A stretch of DNA of 64,000 nt from the NCBI GenBank assembly GCA_020636215.1, contig JACJYG010000004.1, positions 1 through 64,000 on the forward strand, read 5' to 3'. Every line of letters starts with the position of its first letter. Within the stretch, counting starts at the first letter, position 1. A program made the translations under genes and the position numbers. Shown piece after piece: positions 25,524 to 33,350 of the stretch. The stretch comes from Lewinellaceae bacterium (GTDB lineage Bacteria; Bacteroidota; Bacteroidia; Chitinophagales; Saprospiraceae). Under the pieces are notes generated by a model. That model was not told the origin of the DNA. It made no database searches and saw only the letters and a program-made list of their open reading frames with translations.

Positions 25524-26174
25524 CCGCTGTCCCGAACCGGGATTTTTCATATTATTTGGATTACCACGATTTTGATTGCCCCAATTGGAGCGTAGCCCCC
25601 AGGTATTCTCCCCCCTCTTTCCATGACACCCCCAATGCCACAAGAGGGGGGATCAAAGGGGGGAGTTCACCCCCGCTGTCTCGAACCGGGATTTATCGGA
25701 TTATTCGGATTACCACGATTTTGATTGTCCCAATTGGAGCGTAGGCCCCAGGTATTCTCCCCCCTCTTTCCATGACACCCCCAAAGCCACAAGAGGGGGG
25801 ATCAAAGGGGGGAGTAAAATCCCCGCTGTCCCAAACCTGGATATATCGGATTATTCGGATTACCACGATTTTGATTGCCCCAATTGGAGCGTAGCCCCCA
25901 GGTATTCTCCCCCCTCTTTCCATGACACCCCCAAAGCCACAGAGGGGGATCAAAGGGGGGCGTTCAACCCCGCTGTCCCGAACCGGGATTTATCAGATTA
26001 TCCAGATTACCACGATTTTGATTGCCCCAATTGGAGCGTAGCCCCCAGGTATTCTCCCCCCTCTTTCCATGACACCCCCAAAGCCACAAGAGGGGGGATC
26101 AAAGGGGGGCGTTCAACCCCGCTGTCCCGAACCGGGATTTATCAGATTATCCAGATTACCACGATTTTGATTGC
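25524..26174. repeat. Tandem array of a 147-150 bp unit, about 4.4 copies
   Basis: Units start with CCGCTGTC at 25524, 25673, 25823, 25970 and 26119 (spacings 149, 150, 147, 149). Each consists of CCGCTGTCCCGAACCGGGAT, GGATTACCACGATTTTGATT, an ATTGGAGCGTAGCCCCCAGG module, a TTCCATGACACCCCCAAAG module and AAGAGGGGGGATCAAAGGGG. The same unit occurs singly elsewhere (15.2, 16.2, 24.4, 24.9, 20.1, 29.05 kb). The unit is too long and uninterrupted for CRISPR. The remaining 75 bp before manC look ordinary. Confidence 0.95.
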
Positions 26175-26252
26175 CGGGAAGCGAAGTCCCCCGTAACACC
26201 ACCAAAAACCTTACCTTTACCCAACTCAATCATTACCAAGCAAACAAAAACC

Positions 26253-27359
26253 ATGGACAATTCAAACACTTATGTGGCCATCATGGCAGGAGGGATCGGC
26301 TCGCGCTTTTGGCCGGCCAGCCGCGCCGCCCGGCCCAAGCAATTCCTCGATATACTTGGCGTCGGCAAATCGCTGTTGCGGCTTACCTTTGAGCGCTTTC
26401 TGAAGCTCTGTCCGGCCAGCCATATCTACATCGTCACCAATAAACAGTACGCAGAGCTGGTAAAAGAACAGTTGCCGGAAATATCCGACAACCAGATCCT
26501 CACCGAGCCGTCGCGGAACAATACCGCGCCCTGTATCGCCTATACCGCCTTCAAGCTCGACGCCCTCAACCCCGAGGCCAACCTCGTGGTGGCGCCCAGC
26601 GACCACATCATCCTTAACGAGGAAGCCTTTATCCAAGCCCTCCAACAAGGCCTGGCTTTCACTGCCCGCCATGACGCCCTGCTCACGCTCGGCATACAAC
26701 CCACCCGGCCAGATACGGGCTACGGCTACATCAATTACGAAAAGGATTATTCCTCCACCCTCAATGGCGGTGCGGCGCCAAGCGGGCCTGGCATCCATAA
26801 AGTGTTGAATTTCACCGAGAAGCCCCCCCTGGAAAAAGCCCGGGAATACCTGTTCAGCGGCGATTACCTCTGGAACGCCGGCATCTTCGTCTGGCGCGTA
26901 GAATCTGTGCTGAAGGCCTTCCGGGAGTACGCCGGCGACATCCACCGCATCCTCGCCGCCGGCGCCGGGCAGTACAACACCCCCGCTGAACAGGCTTTTA
27001 TCGATGAGGCCTACCCCACTACGCCTTCCATCAGCGTCGACTACGCTATCATGGAGCGGGCGCCCAACGTCTACACCATCCCCTCCAGCTTCGGTTGGTC
27101 GGACCTTGGCACCTGGGCCTCTCTGCACGCCGAAAGCCTACCCGATGAGCACGGCAATGTGGTGCAGGGCGATAAGGTCAAACTCTCCGATACCTACAAC
27201 TGCCTGGTGCGCGCGCCTAAAGGAAAACGCATCGTACTCGGCGGCCTGGATGATTTTATCATCGTGGACGAAGGCGACGCCCTGCTGATCTGGCCAAAGA
27301 ACCGGGAACAGGAGATCAAACAGGTCACCAAGGAAATCGAAAAGGAAGGGGATCTATAA
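26253..27359 (+). CDS. manC: Mannose-1-phosphate guanylyltransferase
   Basis: 368 residues. Makes GDP-mannose from mannose-1-phosphate and GTP, precursor for mannose, fucose or rhamnose residues of the glycan. N-terminal GTP-binding motif GGIGSRFWPASRAARPKQ (13-30), APSDH near residue 112, FTEKPPLEKA near 190. The length fits the single-domain enzyme without the phosphomannose-isomerase extension. The TAA stop (27357-27359) is also the left target duplication of the element that follows, so the insertion preserved the reading frame exactly. Confidence 0.96.
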   Translation: MDNSNTYVAIMAGGIGSRFWPASRAARPKQFLDILGVGKSLLRLTFERFLKLCPASHIYIVTNKQYAELVKEQLPEISDNQILTEPSRNNTAPCIAYTAFKLDALNPEANLVVAPSDHIILNEEAFIQALQQGLAFTARHDALLTLGIQPTRPDTGYGYINYEKDYSSTLNGGAAPSGPGIHKVLNFTEKPPLEKAREYLFSGDYLWNAGIFVWRVESVLKAFREYAGDIHRILAAGAGQYNTPAEQAFIDEAYPTTPSISVDYAIMERAPNVYTIPSSFGWSDLGTWASLHAESLPDEHGNVVQGDKVKLSDTYNCLVRAPKGKRIVLGGLDDFIIVDEGDALLIWPKNREQEIKQVTKEIEKEGDL

Positions 27360-27520
27360 GAAGCTGTTTGAATTTAGTCCTTCAGTTTTATTATGCCTCT
27401 TTTTCCGGCACTCTGCGGCTTTTTTTCGCCCCGTACCTATGGGTACGAGGCTCAAAAAGAGCCTTGATTGACGAAAAAATAGCCTATAATAAATTCTAAA
27501 AACCAAATTCAAACAGCTTC
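27360..27520. mobile_element. 161-bp MITE with TAA target duplication, at the manC stop
   Basis: Perfect 16-bp terminal inverted repeats GAAGCTGTTTGAATTT (27360-27375) and complement (27505-27520), flanked on both sides by TAA. A central CGTACCTATGGGTACG (27432-27447) is shared with the related element at 53960-54121. Three-base TNA duplications are typical of some IS5-group elements; the mobilising transposase is not in the window. Confidence 0.85.
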
Positions 27521-27615
27521 TAAGCAATCGGGGAATTGAATGGTTAGATGGCTGGGCCCGTACCGGCGACTTTCCAGTCGGCCTTTATGGCTCGTTGTTG
27601 GATGGTTAAAACAGG

Positions 27616-27667
27616 GTTTTAATCTTGTTAAAATAGAACCGCTGTTTCATTTTAACAAGGTTAAAAC
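27616..27667. promoter_or_regulatory. Dyad symmetry upstream of DUF4143-type ATPase gene
   Basis: Arms GTTTTAATCTTGTTAAAAT (27616-27634) and ATTTTAACAAGGTTAAAAC (27649-27667) match at 18 of 19 positions with a 14-bp spacer. It lies 66 bp before the start at 27734. It could be an operator for a dimeric regulator, possibly the product's own, or an mRNA hairpin. Confidence 0.5.
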
Positions 27668-27733
27668 AAAACTAAGCTTCCATTTTACCGTTGTTAATGA
27701 GAAAGCTTCTCCAAACGGAAAGTGGATTATCAT

Positions 27734-28978
27734 ATGGAAATACAACGGGATATCCTCCCTGAACTCAGGCGGCATCTTGAACAGAAAGAAATAAGCCTGG
27801 TCATCGGCCCCCGGCAAGCCGGGAAAACGACGATCCTGCGCACCCTTTTAAAACAACTTCAGGAGGAAGGGCACATTTGCCTTTACTTTAACCTGGACAT
27901 TGATACGGATGCGCAGTATTTTACTTCCCAACACCGTTTTCTCGAACGGGTAGATGTTCAGGCCGGGAGGAAGCGAGCGTTTGTGTTTATCGATGAGGTT
28001 CAACGCATCGAGAACGCGGGCTTGTTCCTGAAGGGCCTTTACGACCGGGAATTGCCATATAAATTTATTGCTACTGGCTCCGGGAGCCTTGAACTCAAGG
28101 AAAAGATTGCAGAATCCCTGGTTGGACGCAAACAAAATTTTTATCTCTATACCGTCTCCATCAATGAGTTTATCCGGTACCGGACCAAAGGCCAGGCCAG
28201 AGAGCGCCTTTCCGATTGGCTAGCTACTGACCCCATTCTGGAGAACCAGCTACTCCTGGAATATCTGACATTTGGAGGTTATCCGAGAGTGGTAACGGCA
28301 ACGACAGCCGTGGAAAAGAATGCAATCCTCTCGGAAATTTTCCAGGGATACATCGAGCGAGATATCAAGTTGTTGCTGCAACTGGAAAAATCCAGGGCCT
28401 TTGTCACCCTCCTGCAAATATTAGCCAACCGGGCTGGAAAAATGGCCAACATCAACGAATTGGCCAAGCTGTCGGAGCTTTCTGTCCCCACCGTAAAAAA
28501 CTACCTCTGGTACAGTGAGAAAACCTTTATCACAACAGCCGTAACGCCCTTTTTCCGAAACAGGGAAAAAGAGATCGTAAAATCCCCCCAGTACTATTTT
28601 CTTGATAGCGGCCTTCGAAATTTCCTCATCGGGCTAAACCAGTTGGACCGCTCTACCGAAGATATGGGGTTTCTCTTCCAGCAAATGGTTTTTCGCCTTC
28701 TACAGGATCATTTCCGGGACTCGGTAGCCTCTATCCATTTCTGGCGCACCCAAACCCAGGCGGAGGTCGATTTCGTTGTGAACCGTGGAAGGGACCTGCT
28801 TCCTGTGGAAGTCAAATCTTCGCTCATGGACCAGCCTAAAGTTGGCCGCTCCCTCCACAGTTTCCTCCAGAAATACCAACCCGCCGAAGCCTGGGTGATC
28901 AACCGCCAATTGGATACTGCCCTCCAGGTGGGAAATACAAAAGTCTATTTTCGCCCCTGGCGCCGATTATTGGAGTAG
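27734..28978 (+). CDS. ATP-binding protein, AAA_14/DUF4143 type (second)
   Basis: 414 residues from ATG 27734 (GTG 27722 adds four residues). Walker A GPRQAGKT at residues 25-32, a Walker B-like AFVFIDEVQ, an ATGSGSLEL sensor segment, a winged-helix-like TVKNYLWYSEKTF part and C-terminal QAEVDFVVNRGRDLLPVEVKSS with nuclease-like acidic residues. Same architecture as 16742-17911 but clearly different in sequence, so not a recent duplicate. Probably accessory, with its own dyad-containing upstream region. Function unestablished. Confidence 0.9.
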   Translation: MEIQRDILPELRRHLEQKEISLVIGPRQAGKTTILRTLLKQLQEEGHICLYFNLDIDTDAQYFTSQHRFLERVDVQAGRKRAFVFIDEVQRIENAGLFLKGLYDRELPYKFIATGSGSLELKEKIAESLVGRKQNFYLYTVSINEFIRYRTKGQARERLSDWLATDPILENQLLLEYLTFGGYPRVVTATTAVEKNAILSEIFQGYIERDIKLLLQLEKSRAFVTLLQILANRAGKMANINELAKLSELSVPTVKNYLWYSEKTFITTAVTPFFRNREKEIVKSPQYYFLDSGLRNFLIGLNQLDRSTEDMGFLFQQMVFRLLQDHFRDSVASIHFWRTQTQAEVDFVVNRGRDLLPVEVKSSLMDQPKVGRSLHSFLQKYQPAEAWVINRQLDTALQVGNTKVYFRPWRRLLE

Positions 28979-29080
28979 CCCTCCTGGAAACGAAAACGAT
29001 TCCGCCAGTGTTACAAAAAACATACGGTAAGACAATGCAGCGCTGTCTCGAACCTGGATGCTCACGATTAATAGATTACC

Positions 29081-30121
29081 ATGATAACGATTCCCCCGAT
29101 CAGTCCAGCTGAGAGCCGGGAAAAGGGTAGCCTCCAACTCACAGCCGAAACCCTGGTTGAAAAATACCGGGAGGAACAGTTTGTGATTGATGATTTTACG
29201 GATGAATCTTCTCCCAAAATTCTGCCACAAGCTTTGGTTTACGATAATTCGGTACATAAAAAGGCCCTAAAGGACATCGTGGTGAGGGTTGACATGGAAT
29301 ATCCTGATTACGCCATTCCCGGGGCTATCCGCAGTGAAGCCCAGCAACTGCTGGCCATCCAAAAAAACCGAAACCCCGAATTGACAGACGCCGCCATGGC
29401 GCGGCTCAACGATATTGTAGAAGAAGAGGGCAAACTGGCCCTGCTGCTCTCCCGGGCATCCTATTTCGATTATCTGGCGACGAATTATTCCATGGACCTG
29501 AAACCGGCGGCTTGGCCGAAGACTTTAAGGGAAAAACTCCATGGCGCCCGGCTGCCAAGCCTGAAGGAATCCCTTTTAGCCAACCATATCGGCATTGGCG
29601 TTTTGCTGTTCACCCGCGATGGGTATTTAATCCTGCAAAGAAGGGCTGACGAAAAATTGAGTATCCGGCCATCACAATTGGCCCCTTCCGTCTCCGGCGC
29701 CGCTGAGTTTAAAGACCTGAAAGAGGGTAATGCCGCTCCAGTTTACAATCTCTTTCTCCGGGAAGGAAAGGAGGAGTTGAACCTCGACATGGAGGATTAC
29801 GAAGCAAGCAGCATACAGCTACTAGGAATAACCAGAGAATTATTACGGGGCGGAAAACCGGAAATATTTTTCTCGGCCACGCTCCGTATAGACAGCAGCG
29901 AAATCAGGATCAAGAGCCGTTCGGCCAAGGACCGCTGGGAAAATGAGGCCACCGCCTTTTTTGAGTTTGAGTCTTTTTCTGCTATAAAAGCTGGATTGCG
30001 GGGCGAAGGACTGCCTAAAACCATGAAAAAGGATATACAACAGCTTAGGGAGGCTTATGAAAATATTTCCCTACCCCTTTTGACCGGCTTAACGCTTTGG
30101 TATGAATATTATTCAGCTTAG
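29081..30121 (+). CDS. Nudix-superfamily hydrolase-like protein
   Basis: 346 residues. The C-terminal half has a Nudix-like core: IGIGVLLFTRDGYLILQRRAD, then SGAAEF and LREGKEELNLD, which corresponds to the REuxEE part of the Nudix box with a longer spacing after the first Gly. The N-terminal ~150 residues are not recognised. Nudix enzymes hydrolyse nucleoside diphosphates linked to another group. The ATG at 29081 lies in a degraded copy of the intergenic repeat (GATTACCATGATAACGATT against GATTACCACGATTTTGATT), so the true start could be further downstream or the repeat may have supplied it. Confidence 0.7.
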   Translation: MITIPPISPAESREKGSLQLTAETLVEKYREEQFVIDDFTDESSPKILPQALVYDNSVHKKALKDIVVRVDMEYPDYAIPGAIRSEAQQLLAIQKNRNPELTDAAMARLNDIVEEEGKLALLLSRASYFDYLATNYSMDLKPAAWPKTLREKLHGARLPSLKESLLANHIGIGVLLFTRDGYLILQRRADEKLSIRPSQLAPSVSGAAEFKDLKEGNAAPVYNLFLREGKEELNLDMEDYEASSIQLLGITRELLRGGKPEIFFSATLRIDSSEIRIKSRSAKDRWENEATAFFEFESFSAIKAGLRGEGLPKTMKKDIQQLREAYENISLPLLTGLTLWYEYYSA

Positions 30122-30129
30122 CTTTGCCT

Positions 30130-30465
30130 TGGACTATTTGGTAGTGCCTCAAAAGCGTTGAAGTTAGGGCGCAGCTTCAAGTGCTCCGGGTTAAGAATTA
30201 ATAAAAACCGAGGGAAACTGTCTGGTTTTTTCTCAGATAAGTCAGGGCACAGTGGCAGCCTTCGCCAAAGGCTACGGCTGCCGGGGAGAAACTGTACCCT
30301 GACATCCACTGGCCGCCCGGCTCTCAGGGTGTAATTTCCTATTACGCCCTGAGTTCTCGAGGCTCCATGGCAAGCTTGGAAAAAGAAAATATTGATTTTT
30401 CCCCGCAGCTCTACAAGTTGCACCCTAACTTGCCTTTCGCTGATCAAAGGTTTTGAGCCATCACC
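30130..30465. repeat. Nested hairpins with imperfect outer inverted repeat
   Basis: Two strong inner hairpins: GTCAGGGCACAGT (30241-30253) with ACTGTACCCTGAC (30291-30303), enclosing GGCAGCC/GGCTGCC; and CTCAGGGTGTAAT (30323-30335) with ATTACGCCCTGAG (30341-30353). The outer parts are imperfect complements (CCTCAAAAGC...GTTAGGGCGCAGC; GCACCCTAAC...GTTTTGAGCC). The block fills most of the 378-bp spacer and is noncoding. It may be a MITE or a structured RNA. The second hairpin recurs at 11456-11484. Confidence 0.55.
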
Positions 30466-30499
30466 GACAATTTAAATATGCACGGCCGATTATATTATT

Positions 30500-31660
30500 A
30501 TGAGTAAAACTATCGCCCTCGTAGCGAACAGTACCTGGAACATTTACAACTTCCGCCAGCCGCTCATCAAGCAACTCAAGGCGGCGGGCTTCCGCGTGCT
30601 GGTCATTGCGCCGGTAGACGAATACATCCATTACCTCAACGACAGCTATTTCACCCGCCACATCCCCCTGCGATTCCTGGCGGCGCAGCGCAAGAACCCC
30701 CTCTGGGACCTGCTGTTGCTATGGGAACTCTTCCGCATCTACCGCCGTGAACGGCCGGCGCTGATCCTGCATTTCACCATCAAACCCAACATCTTTGGCA
30801 GCCTGGCGGCCCGCCTGGCCGGTATTCCATCGGTGGCGACGGTGACGGGGCTGGGGTATTCTTTTATCCACAAAGGCCTACTCGCGCACCTGGCCAGAGC
30901 CCTTTATCGGCTGGCTTTCCGCCAGGTAACCAAGGCCGCTTTTCACAATAGCGAAGACCGGCAACTTTTTCTGGCCGGTGGATTAGTGCAGGAAGCGCAA
31001 AGCCTTGTCATTCCGGGTTCGGGCGTCAATACCAACCACTTCCGCCCCCTTCCTCAGCCCCATAACGACAAGTTTATTTTTCTCTTCATCGGGCGATTGC
31101 TCTACGACAAGGGCATCCGTGAGTTCGTTGCCGCAGCCCGACAACTGCGCCGGCTGGCGCCCCGGGCCGAATGTTGGGTGGTTGGGCAGCTCAATGCGGA
31201 GAACCCTTCCGCCGTTTCCCAGCAGGAGCTCCTACAGTGGCTGGAAGAACACCATATCCGCTACTTTGGCGCTACCCATGACGTTCGCCCCTTCCTCAAA
31301 CAGGCCGACGCTCTGGTGTTGCCCTCCTACCGCGAGGGCCTGCCGCGCGCCATCCTGGAGGCCATGTCCATGGGCAAACCCATCATCACCACCGACGTAC
31401 CCGGCTGCCAGGAGACCGTAGAGGAAGGCCGAAACGGCTTCCTAGTACCCGCCCAGGATGGCCTGGCATTAGCCGAGGCGATGGTGCGCCTCTACCAGCT
31501 CGACAACGAAAGCCTGCAGGCAATGGGGGATTATAGTCGCGAAAAAGTGCTGCGGGAGTTCGATGAGAAACTCATCGTCGCGGCCTACCTGAAGTTGTGC
31601 CGGGAAATACTGGAAGGGCGGTCGGAAGGGAAGCCAGTGCACGGGGGGGTAATTGGTTGA
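30500..31660 (+). CDS. Glycosyltransferase family 4, PglA/CapM-like
   Basis: 386 residues. N-terminus TIALVANSTWNIYNFRQPLI, HFTIKPNIFGSLAARLAGIP and VTGLGYSF resemble the PglA/CapM branch, which adds GalNAc or related amino sugars to undecaprenyl-linked acceptors. Donor domain: FLFIGRLLYDKGIREFVAAA, ALVLPSYREGLPRAILEAMSMGKPIITTDVPG with E-x7-E, and EEGRNGFLVP. Acts at the inner membrane's cytoplasmic side. Acceptor and donor not determinable. Confidence 0.93.
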   Translation: MSKTIALVANSTWNIYNFRQPLIKQLKAAGFRVLVIAPVDEYIHYLNDSYFTRHIPLRFLAAQRKNPLWDLLLLWELFRIYRRERPALILHFTIKPNIFGSLAARLAGIPSVATVTGLGYSFIHKGLLAHLARALYRLAFRQVTKAAFHNSEDRQLFLAGGLVQEAQSLVIPGSGVNTNHFRPLPQPHNDKFIFLFIGRLLYDKGIREFVAAARQLRRLAPRAECWVVGQLNAENPSAVSQQELLQWLEEHHIRYFGATHDVRPFLKQADALVLPSYREGLPRAILEAMSMGKPIITTDVPGCQETVEEGRNGFLVPAQDGLALAEAMVRLYQLDNESLQAMGDYSREKVLREFDEKLIVAAYLKLCREILEGRSEGKPVHGGVIG

Positions 31661-31709
31661 TTTTGTTTTAAGCAGGCTGTGGCGTAGCACTGATTGGACA
31701 GGGACGTAC

Positions 31710-31857
31710 GGGACTGTTCAAAGTTTACCCGGCATACAGAGACGTGGCTAGCCCGGCGCACAGAGATTTATCCGGCTGACTAGATTTTTCCGGCTGACTA
31801 GATTTATCTGGCTGACTAGATTTATCCGGCTGACTAGACGGACGGACGGACGGACAG
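31710..31857. repeat. Dispersed repeat with four 18-bp tandem units
   Basis: Starts GGGACTGTTCAAAG, continues with CCCGGC...ACAGAGA, then TCCGGCTGACTAGATTT-type units at 31771, 31789, 31807 and 31825 (period 18) and a (GACG)n tail to 31857. An inverted, single-unit version is at 48745-48838. Noncoding. Confidence 0.8.
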
Positions 31858-31892
31858 GTTGCAGGTTGCTCTGATAACCAAACTTTTACAGA

Positions 31893-31968
31893 GACCTACA
31901 AGACCTACAAGACCCACAAGACGTACAAGACGTACAAGACCTACAAGACCTACAAGACGAATAAGACA
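31893..31968. repeat. Short tandem repeat, CTACAAGAC type, period 9
   Basis: About eight degenerate copies of CTACAAGAC in the leader of the next gene. They are in an open frame that would encode a PTR-rich tail, but the gene's recognisable start is downstream at 32018. Confidence 0.85.
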
Positions 31969-32017
31969 AATACCCCCCACAAGACCAGTTTACGCTCCGG
32001 TAAAAAGCAAATCACGA

Positions 32018-33304
32018 ATGCCGCTCTCCCCTTCCTCCAGGCTGCTCATCATCTACTACAACTTCCCCCCTGTGAAGGTGCCCGGCGCGGTGCGTATCCG
32101 AAATTTCTACCAGGCATGCCTGCCTTATTTTGACAAAGTGCTGGCGCTGACGACTTCCAACCGGCGGTTTTTCCTGCAAGACGCCGGGCTAGAAACCGGC
32201 TGTCGGAATATCCACGAAGTGCCCGCCTACGACCTTCGGTGGCTCAGCCTGCGAAAAAAGGGCGGCAATAAGCCCTATGTGGATATTAACCTGAAGGAAC
32301 GGCCGATTATCCATTTGATCAGACGGATGGTTGACAGCTTTCCTCTGAACGTCCTCATTGGCGATGGCGGCCTGGTTTACATCCTCAAGGGATATCGAAA
32401 AGGGAAAGCCCTGGTAGAAAAGGAAGGCGTCACCCACCTCTTCTCCACCTTCCGTCCCTATTCAGATCATATTATCGCCTGGCTCCTCAAACGGCGTTTC
32501 CCCAAATTGTACTGGATCGCTGATTTTCGGGATTTGCATGTGGACCCGGCCAGAAAAAACGTACTCTGGCCAGCCTTCCAACGTTGGTGCAATCGGCAGA
32601 TCCTCCACCGGGCGGATTTGGTAACGACGGTATCGGAAGGGTTGAAAAAACAACTTCAAACGGTCCACCCCAATATCTATGTGCTACGGAATGGTATTCC
32701 GCTTTCAGACAGGAATATTCCCGAAGAGGTGATTTATGAAAAATTCACCATTTCATATACCGGATCGCTTTATCCAACATACCAGTCAGCCCAGTCAATG
32801 ATGAAAGCCTTAAAAAGCCTCTCCCTGGAAGGCAAAATCCAGACGGAGAATTTCCAACTTATATACGCTGGTAAAGATGGAGCGGTATGGGAAAATTGGA
32901 TGAAATCTTATGAATTATCTAGTTTTTCTCAAAACCTTGGCCTACTTACCCTGGAAGAAGCAAAAAAAATACAACGAAAATCGCATATCAATCTTCTGTT
33001 ATCCTGGGTATTACCTGATAGCGGAGGTATTCTCACCTGTAAGCTTAACGAATACATTTCTGCCAGACGGCCAATATTGGCATTGATTGATGGTGGAAAG
33101 GACCTTGAATTGGAAGAAATACTGGCTGTTTCTGATGAATACTTAATCGTGGAAAACGGTCAAGAAAAAGCTGTTTTTCAATATATTAGACAATTAATAG
33201 AAAAGTGGAATTCAGGAGAATCGTTCCGGATCGGACTTGATAGTGATAGAATGCAGAAACTGCAATGGCCGGAGCAGATTCAGGATTTGCTTACACAATT
33301 CTGA
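32018..33304 (+). CDS. Glycosyltransferase-like protein, GT-B fold
   Basis: 428 residues from ATG 32018 (MPLSPSSRLLIIYYNFPPVKVPGA is cut short here to its first strand LLIIYYNFPP). The frame is open to 31859 but the extra part is translated tandem repeat. YWIADFRDLHVDP, TVSEGLKKQL and VLRNGIPLS match GT4-like enzymes of the WbuB/Fut neighbourhood; donor region SGGILTCKLNEYISARRPILALI has E near the expected site. The second half is more AT-rich than the first. Sugar specificity unknown. Confidence 0.8.
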   Translation: MPLSPSSRLLIIYYNFPPVKVPGAVRIRNFYQACLPYFDKVLALTTSNRRFFLQDAGLETGCRNIHEVPAYDLRWLSLRKKGGNKPYVDINLKERPIIHLIRRMVDSFPLNVLIGDGGLVYILKGYRKGKALVEKEGVTHLFSTFRPYSDHIIAWLLKRRFPKLYWIADFRDLHVDPARKNVLWPAFQRWCNRQILHRADLVTTVSEGLKKQLQTVHPNIYVLRNGIPLSDRNIPEEVIYEKFTISYTGSLYPTYQSAQSMMKALKSLSLEGKIQTENFQLIYAGKDGAVWENWMKSYELSSFSQNLGLLTLEEAKKIQRKSHINLLLSWVLPDSGGILTCKLNEYISARRPILALIDGGKDLELEEILAVSDEYLIVENGQEKAVFQYIRQLIEKWNSGESFRIGLDSDRMQKLQWPEQIQDLLTQF

Positions 33305-33350
33305 ATCAGAAATCACATTAAAAATAAATTCATGTAAATTACAGCAATAC

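Noticed and set aside
25693..25953. Small minus-strand protein in the tandem array
   Set aside because: It repeats internally with the 149-bp unit and has no protein-like composition.
25524..26174. CRISPR array
   Set aside because: Repeats are 147-150 bp, contiguous and without unique spacers; no cas genes nearby.
26262..27128. 288-codon minus-strand frame over manC
   Set aside because: Antisense to an unmistakable enzyme with complete motifs.
31893..31968. CRISPR or coding PTR-rich N-terminus of the following gene
   Set aside because: 9-bp degenerate tandem words without spacers; the homologous start of the glycosyltransferase is at 32018.
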